A stretch of DNA of 53,018 nucleotides from CADCVW01 sp035644935 (GTDB taxonomy: Bacteria; Pseudomonadota; Alphaproteobacteria; Sphingomonadales; Sphingomonadaceae): the NCBI GenBank assembly GCA_035644935.1, contig DASQNO010000092.1, forward strand, positions 1 through 53,018, read 5' to 3'. Each line of letters starts with the position of its first letter. The first letter of the stretch is position 1. Position numbers and translations under genes: made by a program. Shown here piece after piece: positions 17,251 to 25,306 of the stretch. Under the pieces are notes generated by a model. It had not been told where the DNA came from. It searched no databases and was given only the letters and a program-made list of their open reading frames with translations.

Positions 17251-18450
17251 CTAATTGAGCTCGTCGATGGCGATCCGGCGCGTCTCGGCCGTCACCGCCC
17301 GCACGGACTCCCCGGGGGTGCCTTCGAGAGCGAGGATCTGGGTCGCGCAGCCATCGCTGTTCACGGAAAGATCGACGGCGATGTCTGACGGGGCCGGTGC
17401 CTTGGGAAGATCCACGCTGGCCAACACGGGGCCGCTGCCGCAGCGCAGCCGCCAGGTCAGGCTGGCGGTCGCATCATCCGGCGTGACGTGCGCGGAAAGC
17501 CGCAGCCTGTAGCGGCCCGGCGCAAGCGCGAGCGTCTGTTCTGCCAGGCTTGCGGGCGCGTTGGGCAGGTAGAAGGCGCGCATTCCTCCGCCCGCAACGG
17601 GCTCATGCGAGCCGTTGCCCTGCTCGGGGTACCGCCATGCGAAGGGGGCGAGCCCTTCCTTCACCCGAAATGTCTCATCGTAGACGTGAGTTGCGGCTTT
17701 GCTTCCGGCCGGGAGCAGTTCGAGCCAGGCCGAGCGCGCCTCCCTGGCGCGCCCGCGTTGGACGAGCATTGCGATGTACCGGCTTTGCGTTTCAGGTCCG
17801 GCCGTCGCGACCGGATCGATAAGCGCCCGGATCAAGGCGGGATCAGCTTGCTGCGCCACCAGCGCGTCGACGAAATTGGGCGTCCAGTCGGGGCGGGATG
17901 CGAGCATGGCCCTGATCGGGGAAAGCGTCCCTGGCTCCTGCGCGAGCAAGGCCAAGGCGGGCAGCAATTGGGGCCGACGGTTCGGAGCAAGGGTCAGCAG
18001 CCGGTCGACGTGGCCGAGCGATGATCGAACATCGCCGCGCTTCAAAGCGTCTTCGAGCAACCAACTCCTCACCTGGCGCGCGCGTGGATTATAGACCAAC
18101 GCCCGCTGCGCCAACGCCCGCGCGGTGCGGAAGTCGCCGCGCTCGTCGGCCGCCATTGCTAGTGCGATCATCGCCCGGTGGTCGAGCGGATCGGTCGCGA
18201 GAGCGCCGCGAAGTTCGGCTACCACAGCGTCCTGCGCTCGGGACGAGGCGAGTCGCTGCGCCGCCAGCGGGATCACGACCGCACTTGAGCGCGGCGCCAA
18301 GAGGATAGCGGGGGCGAGGACGCGTTTTTCCGCCAGCAGGAGGGAGGCGCTCACCAAGGACACACCCGCGAAAAGGGCGGCGACCCCCACGATTGCCAGG
18401 CTCCGGGGTAGATCATGAAGGCGTTTGGCGGAGCGTCGCCGTGCCTTCAC
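17251..18450 (-). CDS. Membrane-anchored TPR-like protein coupled to Wzc
   Basis: 399 aa read from a GTG at 18450 that overlaps the wzc stop as GTGA. No other start fits: the wider open frame lies inside wzc. Residues about 18-40 form one membrane span (LAIVGVAALFAGVSLVSASL). Residues about 60-250 are alpha-helical tandem repeats of TPR type, with DPLDHRAMIALAMAADERGD and NPRARQVRSWLLEDALKRGD being typical units. Residues about 260-399 look beta-rich, with RYRLRLSAHVT and SLTWRLRCGSG, suggesting a carbohydrate-binding-like or jelly-roll end. I recognise no named family. Translational coupling to the tyrosine autokinase suggests a 1:1 partner in the export or chain-length complex at the inner membrane; this is inference. 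Confidence 0.8.
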   Translation of the reverse strand: MKARRRSAKRLHDLPRSLAIVGVAALFAGVSLVSASLLLAEKRVLAPAILLAPRSSAVVIPLAAQRLASSRAQDAVVAELRGALATDPLDHRAMIALAMAADERGDFRTARALAQRALVYNPRARQVRSWLLEDALKRGDVRSSLGHVDRLLTLAPNRRPQLLPALALLAQEPGTLSPIRAMLASRPDWTPNFVDALVAQQADPALIRALIDPVATAGPETQSRYIAMLVQRGRAREARSAWLELLPAGSKAATHVYDETFRVKEGLAPFAWRYPEQGNGSHEPVAGGGMRAFYLPNAPASLAEQTLALAPGRYRLRLSAHVTPDDATASLTWRLRCGSGPVLASVDLPKAPAPSDIAVDLSVNSDGCATQILALEGTPGESVRAVTAETRRIAIDELN

Positions 18451-20663
18451 GTGAGCTGTTGCGTCATGAGCGGAAGCACGCCCACCTTGGACTCGCCCCC
18501 GGATCCATAATCGTAATAGTCGTAATCGTAACCGTTTGCGGCATCCGGCTTGTGCTTGGTCAGAATCAGACCGATGATCTTGGCGCCGCCGGCTTCCAGC
18601 CTTTCCAGCGAATTCAGGATCGCGGGACGGCGGGTACGGTTCGCTTCCACGACAAAGATCGTGGATTCGCAAACCGCGCCCAGCAGGGCCGCATCGGCCA
18701 ATCCCAGCAGAGGCGGCGCGTCGACGACGACGTGATCGAACATCGCCCCGACATCGGCCAGCAAGGTCCGCATCTGCTCGCCCGATAGCAACTCGGCCGG
18801 ATTGGGCGGGATTGGCCCCGACGGCAGAAGGAACAAGCCGTTGTGCTGCGTCGAAAGGAGAGATTGCTTGAGTTCGGCATTGCTCGTCAGGAGCGATGAC
18901 AAACCGCTGGCATCGGCCTGCGTGGCATGAAACGACGGCTTGCGCATGTCGGCGTCGATGATCAGCACCGTTCGCCCAAGCCGGGCGATGTTCTGCGCGA
19001 TCGCCAGCGACGTGCTCGATTTTCCTTCCGCCGCCTGGCTGCTCGTGACCAATATCGTGCGCGGTGCGCCGTGCGAGGTCGAGAATTGTATGGCGGCGCG
19101 GATGGTGGCGTAGGCTTCCGCGATCTTTGTGCCGGGGGTTTGCAACAGCTCCCAGAACACCTCGTCCTTCTCAAGCCGCGGGACGGCGCCCAACAAGTTG
19201 CGCTTCAGCTTGGTCTTAACGTCGTCCGGGTTCTTGATTGTATCGTCAATATACTCGAGGCCAAAGGCAATCACTAGCGCGGCGGCGAGACCAAGAATGG
19301 CCGCAAGTGTAAGATTAAGGAAAAGATTGGGACTGAACGGCGTCTTGGGAGGCTTGGCAAGACTTACGATCGACGCAGTGTTCGTGCCAACGCCTCCTGC
19401 GACGCCGATTTCCTTGTAACGCTGCAGCAAGCCATCATACAACGTGCGGTTGGTATCGACTTCCCGCTGCAGGATGTTGTATTGCACGCTGCGTCCACGC
19501 AGATCGAGAACCGCGCCCTTGAGTTGTTCGACGCGACCCTTCAGCTCGCGCTCCCGCGCTAGCGCCGCCTGGTAATCGCCACGCACGGAGTTCGACACGC
19601 TGCTGGTCTGGCTATTGATCTGCCGCTGCAACGCCGCGATCCTAGCGTTAAGCGCAACGACTTCCGGATATTCAGGCTTGAAGGTCTGAAGCTTCTGGTT
19701 GTACTCGGCTTGTAAGGTCGCGAGCTGACCTGTCAGCGCTTGAATTCCTGGATTGGCCAGGATCTCGCTTGTCGCTCCGGAAGACTGCGCCTGGCGATAG
19801 CGCTGTTCCGCCTGGATACGGGCGTTCTGAGCCTCGGAAAGCGCTTGATTCATGGCCACGAGCGAAGATGCGTCGAGCGAGCTCGTGCCTGAGCCCGCCC
19901 CGGACTCGGTGCCTCCACTTTCGTTTCCAACCAGAACAATGCCGCGGCTGCGCGCGTAATCGACCAGCTGACGCTCGGATTTCTCGAGCGAACCCTTCAC
20001 CGAAGCTATGCGATTTTCGAGGAACTTGCGCGCGCTTGCCGTTGCGTCGAAGCGTCGCTCCAAGTTCATCGAGATGAAGTTTTCAACAACGCCATTGACC
20101 ACCTTCGCCGCACGCACCGGATCGGTGTCGCTAAAGCTGATGTTGATCAGGCGGCTGGTATCCACGGGCGCCACGTCCAGATTGGCCATGATCCTTCCCG
20201 AAGCTTCGCTGATGCGATCCTCGCGCGAGCTCGCAGGGTTTGCGAATTCGGGATTCGAGGTCAGCTCGAGAGCTGAAGCCACGCGGTCCGTCAGAGCCGC
20301 GCTCTTCAGAAGGCCTAGCTGCGTGGTAAGAAACTGCGGATCCCGCATCGGCATTCGACCATCCCGTTCGGCGCCAATGGTTTGCGCTTCCGGCTGGTCG
20401 ATCTCGATCTGTGCGCGTGCCATGTATTTCGGAGTGGCGAAATAGGTCAGGATCGCGGCCAAGCCGAGCGCGGCGAGCAGCATGCCCAAGAACAGCCAGC
20501 GCCAGCGCAACAACGTGCCAAGGAAGCGCCGTGGATTGAGTGCGACCAGATCGGTGGATGCGTGCAGGTCGCGTGAGCGGGGCACGAACACACCCGCGCC
20601 GTCCGCGCGTTCGGCTAGCGCCGAACCGGTCTGCGGAGCCTGCAGCCGAGCATTAACATTCAT
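18447..20663 (-). CDS. Wzc/ExoP-type chain-length determinant and tyrosine autokinase
   Basis: 738 aa from ATG 20663 (MNVNARLQ); an in-frame extension to 20729 is unlikely. Membrane spans lie at about 55-75 and 449-470 and bracket a periplasmic Wzz domain with long coiled-coil stretches (about 205-420). The cytoplasmic BY-kinase domain has Walker A SSQAAEGKSST (541-551), Walker A' VLIIDADMRKP (566-576) and Walker B HVVVDAPP (644-651). A tyrosine cluster at 712-719 (YDYDYYDY) is the expected autophosphorylation tail. The protein controls polymer length and export together with an outer-membrane Wza/GumB channel, which is absent from the window. The 248-nt upstream region carries inverted repeats and probably the promoter of the whole leftward operon. 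Confidence 0.93.
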   Translation of the reverse strand: MNVNARLQAPQTGSALAERADGAGVFVPRSRDLHASTDLVALNPRRFLGTLLRWRWLFLGMLLAALGLAAILTYFATPKYMARAQIEIDQPEAQTIGAERDGRMPMRDPQFLTTQLGLLKSAALTDRVASALELTSNPEFANPASSREDRISEASGRIMANLDVAPVDTSRLINISFSDTDPVRAAKVVNGVVENFISMNLERRFDATASARKFLENRIASVKGSLEKSERQLVDYARSRGIVLVGNESGGTESGAGSGTSSLDASSLVAMNQALSEAQNARIQAEQRYRQAQSSGATSEILANPGIQALTGQLATLQAEYNQKLQTFKPEYPEVVALNARIAALQRQINSQTSSVSNSVRGDYQAALARERELKGRVEQLKGAVLDLRGRSVQYNILQREVDTNRTLYDGLLQRYKEIGVAGGVGTNTASIVSLAKPPKTPFSPNLFLNLTLAAILGLAAALVIAFGLEYIDDTIKNPDDVKTKLKRNLLGAVPRLEKDEVFWELLQTPGTKIAEAYATIRAAIQFSTSHGAPRTILVTSSQAAEGKSSTSLAIAQNIARLGRTVLIIDADMRKPSFHATQADASGLSSLLTSNAELKQSLLSTQHNGLFLLPSGPIPPNPAELLSGEQMRTLLADVGAMFDHVVVDAPPLLGLADAALLGAVCESTIFVVEANRTRRPAILNSLERLEAGGAKIIGLILTKHKPDAANGYDYDYYDYGSGGESKVGVLPLMTQQLT

Positions 20664-20911
20664 CGGGTACGCACTTTCTTGATTACAGCTACCGTTTACG
20701 CGTTCAACCCGATGAGGCGAGGCGTCCAAAAGCCGGTAAACGGACGACGCCCCTCAGGATCCCGCAAGAAGCACAGCCCTGCGCTTTTAGATGAAAGCGG
20801 AATCTTATCAACGATAAGTTCGCTTCGCGGCCGATCGCCGCCCGTTGTGGACGCTTCCGGCCGGGCTCGCGTCGTGGCGGCGAGGAAGCGCGCGGGCTCG
20901 TTGGACCAGCC
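20664..20911 (-). promoter_or_regulatory. Leader region of the wzc operon with two inverted repeats
   Basis: No gene is seen in these 248 bases between the GT4 stop and the wzc start. Two dyads stand out: an 8-bp repeat CCGTTTAC (20692-20699) / GTAAACGG (20736-20743) with a 36-nt spacer, and a compact 6-bp palindrome CTTATC-AAC-GATAAG (20804-20818). Their spacing relative to the start suggests operator sites or a structured 5' leader. No convincing -35/-10 pair could be assigned by eye. Regulation of EPS expression from here is inferred from position only. Confidence 0.4.
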
Positions 20912-22135
20912 TCAGGCCGCGTCTTCGAGCAGGGTCAGGAAATCGCGGCCAAGCGCGTCGCGACTGAATCTTTCCGTCGCCAGCGTCAGGCTTTGAACCC
21001 CCTTTCGTCGCCATTCCCCTCGATCCGCGGCGGCGCTCACGAGAGCGGCCGCCAAAGCTTGCGCATCGTCGGGCGGCACCGCCGTTCCGCAGTTTCGCTC
21101 GTAGACCATCTGTGCGACCCAGCCCGGGTAGTTGACGACAACGGGAATCCCCGCGGCGAGATAGTCGAAGAACTTGTTCGGCGATGTTCCTTCGTAGAAG
21201 GCCGGCACGTTCTTGAGCAACTGCAACCCTGCATCCGCGCCTTTCAGGAACGCCATCAACTCCAGCTTTGGAAGGTTGCCCGTGAAGATTATGTTCCGGA
21301 GGCCGAGACGTTCGGCCTTGGCCTGCAGATCCGGCTTGGTCGCACCGCTGCCGATGAGCAGAAGCTTTATGTGATCCGCCCCCAACCGCTTCAGCTCCGC
21401 CGCGACGGGAAGCAGGGCATGTAGACCGTTGGCAATACCGTGCGCGCCCGCATAGATGCAGACAAAGTCGGTGGGTGAGATCCCGGCGGGGACGAGTTCG
21501 GAAGCATGGCGCGGCTGCGCACCCTCGAACATGGCCAGATCGCAGCCGTTCGGGATCAAGGCCGTCCGTTCATGCGCAATACCCCGCCGGACGATGCCCC
21601 GGACGATACCCGGGGCAAGGCCCACGACACGATCGGCCGAGTGATAGGAAAGCCATTCGAAGACGCTCATCCCAACCAGAAGGAGCGGGTTCGTAACGCC
21701 AAGCGCCTTGGGCAGCTCGGGCCACAGATCGCGAATCTCCAGGACGAAGGGCTTTGAACGAAGCCAACGGGCGAGGATCCCCGGCAGGGCGGCGGTCAGC
21801 GGCGTCGATGTCGCGAAAACGAGATCGTAGCGGGCGGTCAGCGCGATGCGCGTCGCGGAAGCACCGAAGCGGACGAACTTCCGGACACGGGCCCCGATCG
21901 AGTCATGGGTGGAGTAGCCGATGTCGAACTCAACCACGTCGATGCCGTCGACCCACCCGCGGCGCCGGCCACTCTCGAAAGGGGCGTCGAGCGTCGTTTC
22001 CGATCGCCCGGACGCGCCGCAGACCATCGTCACCGTGTGACCGGCTTCCAGGAGCCGGCGCGCGAACTCGTACGACCGGGTGCCGATCGACCCCGACGGC
22101 GTGGTGAAATGCTGGTGAATGTAGAGTACGTGCAC
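20912..22135 (-). CDS. Glycosyltransferase family 4 (WcaI/WbuB-like)
   Basis: 407 aa. The start is placed at GTG 22135 (VHVLYIHQHF) with AAGGA seven bases upstream; the open frame begins 27 codons earlier at 22216 but that extension lacks a ribosome site. The N-terminal HQHFTTPSGSIGTRSYEFARRL and the long insert with DLVFATSTPLTAALPG and EIRDLWPE match WcaI/WbuB-type enzymes that transfer fucosamine or related sugars. The C-terminal domain has YAGAHGIANGLHALLPVA and the element FYEGTSPNKFFDYLAAGIP, where Glu and Lys contact the donor. It is the first gene of the minus-strand block and is divergent from the acyltransferase at 22243 across 107 bp. Confidence 0.86.
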   Translation of the reverse strand: MHVLYIHQHFTTPSGSIGTRSYEFARRLLEAGHTVTMVCGASGRSETTLDAPFESGRRRGWVDGIDVVEFDIGYSTHDSIGARVRKFVRFGASATRIALTARYDLVFATSTPLTAALPGILARWLRSKPFVLEIRDLWPELPKALGVTNPLLLVGMSVFEWLSYHSADRVVGLAPGIVRGIVRRGIAHERTALIPNGCDLAMFEGAQPRHASELVPAGISPTDFVCIYAGAHGIANGLHALLPVAAELKRLGADHIKLLLIGSGATKPDLQAKAERLGLRNIIFTGNLPKLELMAFLKGADAGLQLLKNVPAFYEGTSPNKFFDYLAAGIPVVVNYPGWVAQMVYERNCGTAVPPDDAQALAAALVSAAADRGEWRRKGVQSLTLATERFSRDALGRDFLTLLEDAA

Positions 22136-22242
22136 AACGGATCCTTGCGAAGATTTATCAGGCGTGCAGGTCGAGGAGACGATCGCAGCTTGAGGCTTGT
22201 CGCGGCGCCAAGCCAAAGAGTTCCGACACCAGGGGATGTTCG

Positions 22243-22887
22243 ATGACCAGGCTTGCTATCTTTGGTTATGGCGGGATGGGGCGCGAATTGGTAGAGATGT
22301 CGCGCGATCTGATAAAACGGTCGCGGCCCGGCTGTGAGCTGGTGTTTGTCGACGACCGTTCTTCCGATCCGGTGCACGGCATTCCCGTGCTGAGCCCCGC
22401 GGACCTCGATCCGGCGGACGAAATCTGTATCTCCGTCGGAGATCCCCGAACGCGGCGCCTTTTAGCCGAGCAGTGCGCGGGGCGGACCTTCTTCAGCCTG
22501 TTTGCGGCCACGGCCATCATCGCCCCGACCGCCGAGATCGGAGAGGGCGCGGTATTTTGCGCTTATACCCTGTGCAACGACTCCGCGCGGATCGGACGGC
22601 AGTTTCAGTGCAACTACTTCTCCTACGTCGCGCATGACTGCGTGATCGGCGATTTCGTAAGCTTCGCTCCCGCGGTCAGATGCAACGGAAACGTTCATGT
22701 CGGCGACGGCGCCTACATCGGTTCGGGGGCGGTCATTCGTCACGGCCTGCCCGGCAAGCCGCTCCGGATCGGAGCGGGCGCCACCGTCGGAATGGGTGCC
22801 GTGGTGACGCAAGATGTGCCTGCGGGAGAGACTTGGGTCGGCAACCCGGCAAGGCCGATCGACCGCGGACGAAGTCAGGTCGCCTGA
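22243..22887 (+). CDS. PglD/NeuD-like sugar acyltransferase (hexapeptide repeat)
   Basis: 214 aa; ATG 22243 is preceded by AGGGGA. The N-terminal 80 residues are a PglD-type Rossmann-like domain (LAIFGYGGMGRELVEM, then VFVDD and a GIPVLSP turn). From about residue 90 there is a left-handed beta-helix of hexapeptide repeats (ATAIIAPTAEIGEGAVFCA, VGDGAYIGSGAVI, IGAGATVGMGAVVTQDVPAG) ending in WVGNPARP. Such enzymes N- or O-acylate amino sugars on UDP- or dTDP-carriers; the catalytic His is probably in NYFSYVAHDCVIGD. Being next to a second hexapeptide enzyme and a crotonase, it may use an unusual acyl-CoA. Donor and acceptor remain unknown. Confidence 0.87.
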   Translation: MTRLAIFGYGGMGRELVEMSRDLIKRSRPGCELVFVDDRSSDPVHGIPVLSPADLDPADEICISVGDPRTRRLLAEQCAGRTFFSLFAATAIIAPTAEIGEGAVFCAYTLCNDSARIGRQFQCNYFSYVAHDCVIGDFVSFAPAVRCNGNVHVGDGAYIGSGAVIRHGLPGKPLRIGAGATVGMGAVVTQDVPAGETWVGNPARPIDRGRSQVA

Positions 22888-23011
22888 GGCGCGTGGCAGG
22901 TCCGCGTGCCCGCAAGCGGCACGGCGGCTCGGGCCAAGACCGGCCGGGGGCGATTGCGCTCCGGCAAAGGGAGCTAGATAACGCGCGCTCTCCCGCCGAT
23001 TGGAAATCTTC

Positions 23012-23728
23012 ATGTCCTCGATCCACCCCACTGCCATCGTCTCGGCCTCCGCCGAGATCGCGGACGACGTCGAAATAAGGCCTTACGCCGTCATCGGCGC
23101 GGCACGGATCGGCAGCGGGTGCATCGTTCATCCGCACGTCGTCATCGCGGACGGCGTCGTGCTCGGCGCAAAGGTCGAGGTTTTCCCGGGAGCGTTCATC
23201 GGCAAGGAGCCCAAAGGCGCCGGGGCGACCTCGCGACAGCCCACCTTCGCGCGCAGCGTTCATGTTGACGATAATTGCTCGGTGGGACCGAACTGCGTGA
23301 TCTATTATGATGTGGTCGTCGGTCCCAACACGCTTCTCGGCGACGGCGCGTCGATCCGAGAGCAGTGCCGCATCGGCGCGCGTTGCATCATCAGTCGCTA
23401 CGTGACGATCAATTACAACGCCAGGATCGGCAACGACGTGAAGGTGATGGACCTGACGCACATCACCGGGAACATGATCATCGAAGACGACGCGTTCATC
23501 AGCACCATGGTTGGCACCACGAACGACAATGTCATTCGCCAGGGCTATGGCGACCATGTCGTGGGTCCGACCATCGGCAAAGGCGCCGTCATCGGCGCGG
23601 GAAGTACGCTGCTGCCCGCCGTCGTCATCGGCGCGGGCGCGACCGTCGGCGCCGGCTCCGTGGTCACTAAATTTGTCGGAGACGGCACAACAGTGATGGG
23701 TCCCGCCGCGCGATTGAGGACCACTTGA
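23012..23728 (+). CDS. LpxA/LpxD-like left-handed beta-helix acyltransferase
   Basis: 238 aa from ATG 23012 (MSSIHPTAIVS); a TTG four codons upstream is less likely. Almost the whole protein is hexapeptide repeats: IHPTAIVSASAEIADDVEI, IGSGCIVHPHVVIADGVVLG, IGARCIISRYVTINYNARIG, IGKGAVIGAGSTLLPAVVIG. The start resembles LpxA/WbbJ-type transferases, but the C-terminal helical acyl-ACP-binding extension of LpxA is absent, so a role in lipid A synthesis is unlikely. It most likely acylates a nucleotide-linked sugar in the EPS pathway. It lies 124 nt after the PglD-like gene and one base before the crotonase ATG. Confidence 0.82.
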   Translation: MSSIHPTAIVSASAEIADDVEIRPYAVIGAARIGSGCIVHPHVVIADGVVLGAKVEVFPGAFIGKEPKGAGATSRQPTFARSVHVDDNCSVGPNCVIYYDVVVGPNTLLGDGASIREQCRIGARCIISRYVTINYNARIGNDVKVMDLTHITGNMIIEDDAFISTMVGTTNDNVIRQGYGDHVVGPTIGKGAVIGAGSTLLPAVVIGAGATVGAGSVVTKFVGDGTTVMGPAARLRTT

Positions 23729-23729
23729 A

Positions 23730-24515
23730 ATGGGGGACGCTGCCCCAACCGTTACGCTTGAACTGTTGCCCAACGCGCTGGCGCTGGTCACGCTGAACCG
23801 CCCTGCCGCGATGAACGCGGTGAACGCGGAACTCGCGAACGCTCTCGAGGCGATCGTTGCCATTGTGGAAGCAAGCCCGGACATACGGGCGGCCCTGATC
23901 ACCGGCGCGGGGGGCAGGGCCTTTTGCGCCGGTGCCGACCTTAAGGAGGTCGCGGCCGGGGCTCTGGGCGGCACGTTCACCGCAGCAGGCGGTTTCGCGG
24001 GTTTCGTCAACGCGCCTCGGAAAAAGTTGTGGATCGCGGCCGTGAACGGCGTGGCGCTCGCGGGCGGGTTCGAGATCGTCCTGGCGTGCGATCTTATCGT
24101 GGCGTCCGATCAGGCGCTGTTCGGACTTCCGGAGGTGACGCGGGGTCTGATCGCATCGGCGGGGGGATTGTATCGGCTGCCGAGGGCGCTCCCAAGAGCG
24201 CTGGCGACCGAACTGATCGTGACCGGCCGTCCCATGAACGCGGAGCGTGCATTCGCCCTGGGCCTGCTCAACCGCGTCGTTGCCCCGGGCGAGGTGTTAC
24301 CCGAAGCTATCAGGCTTGCGAGTTCGATCTCCGAGAATGCTCCACTGGCCGTTCTCGAAAGTCTGGCCATTGCGCGCGCCGCGAACGGGTTCAACAATCC
24401 GGAATTGCGAGCCGCGGGGGACGTCGCCCAGACTCGCCTGGCGATGACCAGCGACTACCAGGAGGGTTCGCGTGCGTTCGTGGAGAAGCGTAAACCACTT
24501 TGGCGTGGCGAATGA
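23730..24515 (+). CDS. Enoyl-CoA hydratase/isomerase (crotonase) in a polysaccharide locus
   Basis: 261 aa, full length for the family. The oxyanion-hole segment AFCAGADLKE (65-74) and AGGFE (111-115) are present. Both acid/base glutamates of classical hydratases are present: Glu115 in GGFEIVLACD and Glu135 in FGLPEVTRG. So hydration of a trans-2-enoyl-CoA to a 3-hydroxyacyl-CoA is chemically possible. The gene starts one base after the acyltransferase stop, with GAGGA upstream, so the two are probably co-expressed. This suggests supply of a 3-hydroxyacyl (for example 3-hydroxybutyryl) group for sugar acylation; that link is inference. A plain beta-oxidation enzyme that happens to sit here is the alternative. 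Confidence 0.85.
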   Translation: MGDAAPTVTLELLPNALALVTLNRPAAMNAVNAELANALEAIVAIVEASPDIRAALITGAGGRAFCAGADLKEVAAGALGGTFTAAGGFAGFVNAPRKKLWIAAVNGVALAGGFEIVLACDLIVASDQALFGLPEVTRGLIASAGGLYRLPRALPRALATELIVTGRPMNAERAFALGLLNRVVAPGEVLPEAIRLASSISENAPLAVLESLAIARAANGFNNPELRAAGDVAQTRLAMTSDYQEGSRAFVEKRKPLWRGE

Positions 24516-24607
24516 GCGGACAGGACTGGGCGACACGCCTGACCCGCCATGAACGGAAAGCACCGCACACAGCAGGGCGTGCTCGCCGGACTTCAAGCGT
24601 TCCGCGC

Positions 24608-25069
24608 TCAGCTGGGAGCAGGCGCAACGAAGGCCAGAAAATCGTCGTAGTTCCTAATATAATCCGCCTCATCATACTCCGCGCTAGCGAGAACCGCGAG
24701 AACGCAGCCCGGCGAGAAGTCGTGCATCTCATGCCATACCGACGGCTCGATGACCAAGGACCTCGTGGGGTCGTCGAGCATGACGGACTCGCGCCGGACA
24801 CCGTCGTCGAGAACGAACCGGCAGCTTCCGGTCACGGCAACCACGACCTGCTGGAGCATCCGGTGCGCATGAAACCCGCGGGCGACCCCAGGCGCTGTTT
24901 CGTAGACGAAGTAGACCCGCTTGATCGGGAACCCGACCTCGCATTCCTCGATCGCGATCAAGCCCCCACGCTCGTCACCGCGACGGACCAGGCTACCCTC
25001 CTGCACAAGCGGCTTGGAGCGGTTGGCGGGCGCATCCGATCGGCTGGATTTCAAGTGGTCGTGGGTCAT
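24608..25069 (-). CDS. QdtA/FdtA-type sugar 3,4-ketoisomerase (WxcM-like cupin)
   Basis: 153 aa cupin. The signature RVYFVYETAPGVARGFHAHR (51-70) with His67 and His69, MLQQVVVAVTGSCRFVLDDG, IEPSVWHEMHDFSP and VLASAEYDEADYIRNYDDF matches the FdtA/QdtA/WxcM-C family. These enzymes isomerise dTDP-4-keto-6-deoxy-glucose to the 3-keto sugar, which an aminotransferase (FdtB/QdtB) and an acyltransferase then turn into dTDP-3-acylamino-3,6-dideoxyhexose. Neither the aminotransferase nor RmlAB is in the window. The gene faces the crotonase across a 92-nt gap with no clear terminator. The first 30 residues are poorly conserved. Confidence 0.86.
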   Translation of the reverse strand: MTHDHLKSSRSDAPANRSKPLVQEGSLVRRGDERGGLIAIEECEVGFPIKRVYFVYETAPGVARGFHAHRMLQQVVVAVTGSCRFVLDDGVRRESVMLDDPTRSLVIEPSVWHEMHDFSPGCVLAVLASAEYDEADYIRNYDDFLAFVAPAPS

Positions 25070-25306
25070 TCCTTGGCGATAGCAGACCCGTCACCGCCTT
25101 CAATCGCAATCGTCGGACGTGGTCGCCCGCATAGGCGGCTGCGTCGGCCCGAGGCTTAGGTGCCGGATGCGTCGCACAAGCTGCTGAGCCCAGCCTACCG
25201 AGAAAAAGGCGCGTTTGCGAACGCAAGCGACGGTGCACATCACGACCTAAGACCAGTATAGCGCGCGGCACCTATATGGCCGCTGCAAACAGGATCAGAA
25301 TGACGC
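25070..25306. promoter_or_regulatory. Divergent intergenic region with a sigma-54-like box
   Basis: 237 bases between the minus-strand ketoisomerase and the plus-strand reductase, with no gene visible. On the plus strand CGGCACCTATATGGCCG (25266-25282) has GG and GC dinucleotides separated by exactly 10 bases, as in -24/-12 promoters, but the rest of the consensus is poor. A short dyad TTGCG-AA-CGCAA (25215-25226) could be an operator. Both are weak, by-eye calls. Confidence 0.2.

Noticed and set aside
23012..23728. Lipid A enzyme LpxA or LpxD
   Set aside because: It lacks the C-terminal helical domain of LpxA and the N-terminal uridine-binding domain of LpxD, and is not in an lpx operon.
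22733..24010. 425-codon minus-strand open frame
   Set aside because: Antisense to the LpxA-like and crotonase genes; its Asp/His/Val repeats mirror the hexapeptide repeats of the real gene.
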